DNA of 7,211 nt, taken from positions 1 to 7,211 of the forward strand of contig JAGDMJ010000161.1 of the NCBI GenBank assembly GCA_017860555.1. Reading direction: 5' to 3'. The position numbers and the translations under genes are program-made. This document shows positions 6,892 through 7,211 of this stretch, piece by piece. Position 1 is the stretch's first letter, and every line of letters starts with the position of its first letter. The notes under the pieces are model-generated. The model had not been told where the DNA came from and did not search any database. It saw only the letters and a list, made by a program, of their open reading frames with translations. Source of the stretch: Bacteroidota bacterium (GTDB lineage: Bacteria > Bacteroidota > Ignavibacteria > UBA10030 > UBA6906).

Positions 6892-7211
6892 GGTCCCTTG
6901 TTGCAGTAGCGTTGCTGCTGGCCGCGCTGGTTAGCCTCTCCTGCCGGAAGGACACGCCGGTCGTCGGTCCTGACAGCACAGCGAGCCTGTTCCTGGGCGA
7001 TACGAAGCCGTTCAAACCCGCGACCCGTGCCGCGATGGAGGGAGTGTACCGCGTGGTGCAGGGGCAGGACTTCTTCGGTGATCTTGTCGCGCTGAAATGG
7101 AGTGGCGTGGCCAACGGGGTCGACACGACATTCTACCTCTCGGGATTCTTTGGCAGGGATGCCGCGTATTTCGTGCTGAGCACAGGGTCGCTGGACAGCA
7201 CGCTGTTCTTC
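6888..7211 (+). CDS. Lipoprotein of unknown function (3' truncated by the window edge)
   Basis: The frame is open for 108 codons to the edge of the window. The N-terminus has one arginine (R2), a hydrophobic core (about 4-17) and then SLSC with C19, followed by charged residues (RKD). This is a type II signal peptide with a slightly unusual lipobox (Ser at -3), so the protein is probably a lipid-anchored envelope protein. The visible mature part includes MEGVYRVVQGQDFFGD, LVALKWSG and FYLSGFFGRDAAYFVL, which look like successive beta-strands. I cannot name the family. The ATG overlaps the TGA of the upstream barrel gene, and no strong ribosome site is seen, so translation is probably coupled and the two products may act together at the outer membrane. 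Confidence 0.82.
   Translation, partial: MRSLVAVALLLAALVSLSCRKDTPVVGPDSTASLFLGDTKPFKPATRAAMEGVYRVVQGQDFFGDLVALKWSGVANGVDTTFYLSGFFGRDAAYFVLSTGSLDSTLFF

Noticed and set aside
1..7211. Search for tRNA, rRNA, CRISPR arrays, insertion sequences, phage or defence genes
   Set aside because: None seen. No regularly spaced repeats, transposase-like frames or cloverleaf-type sequences were noticed on reading both strands.

Overview
The window is 7.2 kb of fairly GC-rich, densely coding DNA with every supported gene on the + strand. It looks like a chromosomal segment of a Gram-negative, carbohydrate-using bacterium. A secreted family GH2 glycosidase, a long sodium:solute symporter, an outer-membrane-type beta-barrel and a lipoprotein together suggest a member of the Bacteroidota/Chlorobi/Ignavibacteria neighbourhood. 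The two promoters I can see are sigma70-like rather than of the Bacteroidota TAnnTTTG type. This taxonomic guess comes from gene content and style only.

Layout: (1) Bases 1-111 hold what may be the end of an upstream gene. (2) 160-3120 encodes an exported LacZ-type five-domain GH2 enzyme with both catalytic glutamates present. (3) Only 13 bases later, 3134-3565 encodes a small cytoplasmic C_GCAxxG_C_C-family putative redox protein, probably co-transcribed with the GH2 gene. A stem-loop spans its stop codon. (4) A 218-base gap carries a good sigma70-like promoter and a strong Shine-Dalgarno sequence for (5) a 650-residue SSS-family Na+/solute symporter, 3784-5736. (6) A 414-base gap holds no convincing gene. 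It contains a second sigma70-like promoter flanked by two perfect copies of a 12-base direct repeat. (7) 6151-6891 encodes an exported protein that looks like an outer-membrane beta-barrel. Its stop overlaps the start of (8) a lipoprotein gene that runs off the right edge.

How the parts may work together (inference): the GH2 enzyme, exported across the inner membrane, would release a monosaccharide from a beta-linked substrate, and the Na+-driven symporter would bring it into the cell. The small cysteine protein fits the known tendency of its family to lie near transporter genes, but its role is unknown. The beta-barrel and lipoprotein form a translationally coupled envelope pair whose link to the sugar genes is positional only. 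No tRNA, rRNA, CRISPR array, insertion sequence or phage gene was seen. I did not find an unmistakably new system. The points most worth checking are the shared intergenic repeat, the cysteine-enriched redox protein, and the unrecognised barrel/lipoprotein pair.
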